Of a DNA stretch of 40,715 nt, positions 38,859 through 40,715 are shown one piece after another. The stretch's first letter is position 1. Every line of letters begins with the position of its first letter. The notes under the pieces were generated by a model. The model was given only the letters and a program-made list of their open reading frames with translations, was not told the origin of the DNA and did no database searches. The translations under genes were made by a program, and so were the position numbers. The DNA is from Gammaproteobacteria bacterium (GTDB lineage: Bacteria; Pseudomonadota; Gammaproteobacteria; JABDBA01), in assembly GCA_013288885.1 (NCBI GenBank), contig JABDBA010000021.1, forward strand, positions 1 to 40,715, written 5' to 3'.

Positions 38859-38932
38859 AAATAATTATAGAGGGATTAAATGACAGTTTAACCCATTATT
38901 TAGTAAATAAAGCATTTTTGGAGGATTAAATT

Positions 38933-40715
38933 ATGTCTACACCCAGCTCCTCACCCGAAGAGGTGACATCGGATAACTCTTGGTCAAAACGTAACCCTCA
39001 TTTAAGGCCATATATGCAAGCGCAATTTGATTTGCGCCGTCGTGAACTTGCAGCACACCCCGAAAAAGACACCGCGAATTTCACGCATTTTCAAGTCGCA
39101 AGGACTGCTGCTGCAGGGAACATTGCCAAGCTTTTTAACGACGGCGCCGACGGCAAAGATACCTCTGGAGCAACCCCCCTAGTTGCAATGGCGCCTGGTG
39201 AAGCTATTCTTAACCAAATTCAAGCAGCTCAAGTAGCTTATCAAACAGGCCTTGATGCCGTATTTGCTACTACAGCCAAAGTCAATAATGTAGACATGAC
39301 CTTGGAACAAAGAGTACAACTATTAGCGCAACAAATACAAAGTCGCCCAGGCGGAACCAATGATCTTGATAAAATCCGCGACCTGCGCAACGAATTCCTC
39401 CAAAAATATGACGAAAAAACTGCTGCCGCTATGAGCGATTGGAAAACCGCTTATGATGACCCAGCTTACAGGGATAAACTGAGAAATAGCCCTACTTTAA
39501 AACACCCGCCTGAACCAGCACTGACCGAGGCCAAGCTCGACGAATTAATTAATGCGCGTAAAGCTGAATTGCAAAAATTCCATGACGATCAAAAAACAAC
39601 TTATGAAAATTGGTTTAAAGCTGCCTATGATGAACAAGCTTTGCTGCTAAACAGAACGCTCATGGCTAATTTCGCTCAAATGACCGGCGAACAAGTCACA
39701 CTAAAATTCTCAAGTGATGGAGAGCCAGTACCCATCCCGCCAGGGTTTTATAAACGACCGGGTAGTTTTAGCCTTGAAACTCCTTTTACTTATCCCATCA
39801 CCACTGAATTACAGGTAAAAGGCGATGGCTCTGTTTCTATTTTTGTGCCTTTTTTTATGGATAAAAAAGCAGCAGCAAAAGATATTGTTGATGCTGCATT
39901 GGCAGCTGCCGCTGCAAACCCTGCCAATAAAGGGAAAAAAATTGACACGATTACGATTACTGAAGGCACTAGAGAAATGCAAGCCGCCATTTATCGGGAA
40001 GCCAAAAGAAGAGGGCTTGAGGTAAAAATTGCCGATAATATTCCCCTTGAAAAACGTATGAGTGCGGTAGAACAAGATAGAATTGATAAAGAAGTTACAG
40101 AAACTGTTGCTAAAATAACAGCGCCCACTAAAGCTGAAACAAGCTTTGAAGTAAATAATGGCCCCGGTGGTCAAGCTATTGAATCCGTAACTCTACGAGA
40201 ATCTTTAAAACAACTCGCACTACCCCCCATGAGTAGCCGTGAAAGCCTTGAAGCTAAATGGAATAACCTGGGACACGAAACAATTGCTAATTTAACAACA
40301 TGGATTATGTCTAGCTCGGGCGATGCCGATCGTCCCGCCGATCGTAACGAAGCGGCAGATTTTTTAGTAAGGCATATAGGCGTTCCTTTAGCAGCTACGG
40401 GAGTAGTGATAGGTGCTTTAGCCAAAACTGCTGTACTTCCGCGTGGCTTACTTGACTCCAAAGAAGTAGGGCTGAGGATAGCCACTGCCATCGCAGATTG
40501 GGGCAAAAACCCCATCAACTTTAGCAGTGCTTATCATGCTAACAATCTCAATACAGAATTTTTAGCGCTTTACCAAGATCCCGCGCGTGACCCTACGGCC
40601 GCTGAAATTAGAGATATGTTAAAAAACCAAGGCATCAAAAATATTCCCCCAAGTTTTGCTGAGGAAGCATCTTTTCGTGCACTGTTGAAAGCAGATGCTA
40701 CGGCAGCGATGCCTG
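38933..40715 (+). CDS. Large effector-like protein, 3' end beyond window
   Basis: The frame opens at ATG 38933 with a strong GGAGG site 8 bases upstream and stays open for 594 codons to the window end. I recognise no family. The N-terminus (MSTPSSSPEEVTSDNSWSKR) is not a signal peptide. Residues about 100-240 look coiled, with related segments WKTAYDDPAYRDKL and WFKAAYDEQALLLN. A beta/alpha segment at about 295-370 has GDGSVSIFVPFF and IDTITITEGTREMQAAIYRE, then AKRRGLEVKIAD. A hydrophobic stretch near 482-503 (GVPLAATGVVIGALAKTAVL) could enter a membrane. The giant protein has a similar segment near its C-terminus. It shares the divergent promoter with the giant gene, so the two are probably co-regulated. 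Confidence 0.85.
   Translation, partial: MSTPSSSPEEVTSDNSWSKRNPHLRPYMQAQFDLRRRELAAHPEKDTANFTHFQVARTAAAGNIAKLFNDGADGKDTSGATPLVAMAPGEAILNQIQAAQVAYQTGLDAVFATTAKVNNVDMTLEQRVQLLAQQIQSRPGGTNDLDKIRDLRNEFLQKYDEKTAAAMSDWKTAYDDPAYRDKLRNSPTLKHPPEPALTEAKLDELINARKAELQKFHDDQKTTYENWFKAAYDEQALLLNRTLMANFAQMTGEQVTLKFSSDGEPVPIPPGFYKRPGSFSLETPFTYPITTELQVKGDGSVSIFVPFFMDKKAAAKDIVDAALAAAAANPANKGKKIDTITITEGTREMQAAIYREAKRRGLEVKIADNIPLEKRMSAVEQDRIDKEVTETVAKITAPTKAETSFEVNNGPGGQAIESVTLRESLKQLALPPMSSRESLEAKWNNLGHETIANLTTWIMSSSGDADRPADRNEAADFLVRHIGVPLAATGVVIGALAKTAVLPRGLLDSKEVGLRIATAIADWGKNPINFSSAYHANNLNTEFLALYQDPARDPTAAEIRDMLKNQGIKNIPPSFAEEASFRALLKADATAAMP

Noticed and set aside
1..40715. CRISPR array
   Set aside because: I saw no series of identical short repeats with regular unique spacers; the repeats present are palindromic interspersed elements or protein-level repeats.

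Overview
The window comes from a gammaproteobacterial chromosome, most likely an intracellular or host-associated member of the Legionellales (relatives of Legionella and Coxiella). Three things point there: the order ftsN-hslV-hslU, an HslV that keeps a short propeptide before the catalytic Thr, and very large effector-like proteins under a PmrA-type box. The order-level placement is inference; I could not run a search.

Layout. At 1-2992, on the minus strand, lie ftsN-like SPOR gene, hslV, hslU and a DUF971 gene cut by the window edge. hslVU has its own sigma-32-type promoter, and an interspersed repeat lies over the hslU stop. At 3104-5721 are a GIN-domain (DUF2807) secreted protein, a glycine-zipper/OmpA lipoprotein and a 3-hydroxyisobutyrate dehydrogenase. 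At 5725-7572 is an unrecognised 615-residue protein made of two diverged copies of one domain of about 290 residues. At 7675-10868 are an MscS channel fused to a cyclic-nucleotide-binding domain, then parB and parA. Divergent from parA, at 10947-13391, is a ZnuABC-type metal ABC transporter operon with a palindromic Zur-like site in front. At 13388-15743 is a tight minus-strand run, cysQ, DUF4160, DUF2442, mdh. At 15759-19686 are hemW (with a palindromic repeat inserted in frame), trmB, tRNA-Gly(CCC), def and fmt, with a second, larger copy of the same repeat between def and fmt.

The remaining half of the window is accessory. One uninterrupted minus-strand gene, 19664-38593, encodes a 6309-residue protein. 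It is built from dozens of diverged helical repeats of about 100-130 residues, a different repeat family near the C-terminus, two tandem N-terminal modules joined by charged linkers, and a small C-terminal alpha/beta-looking domain. It has no signal peptide, no membrane segment and no catalytic motif I recognise. Divergent from it, at 38933, begins a second large protein that is still open at the window end and has a similar alpha/beta-looking segment.

Between the two giant-locus genes is a strikingly symmetric promoter: two outward-facing TATAAT boxes placed exactly 19 bases either side of the centre of CTTAAG-N5-CTTAAG. That central element is a perfect match to the enterobacterial PmrA box, and PmrA controls Dot/Icm effectors in Legionella and Coxiella. 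I read the locus as a co-regulated pair of candidate type IVB effectors inserted next to fmt. Regulation and secretion are inference from sequence and need testing.
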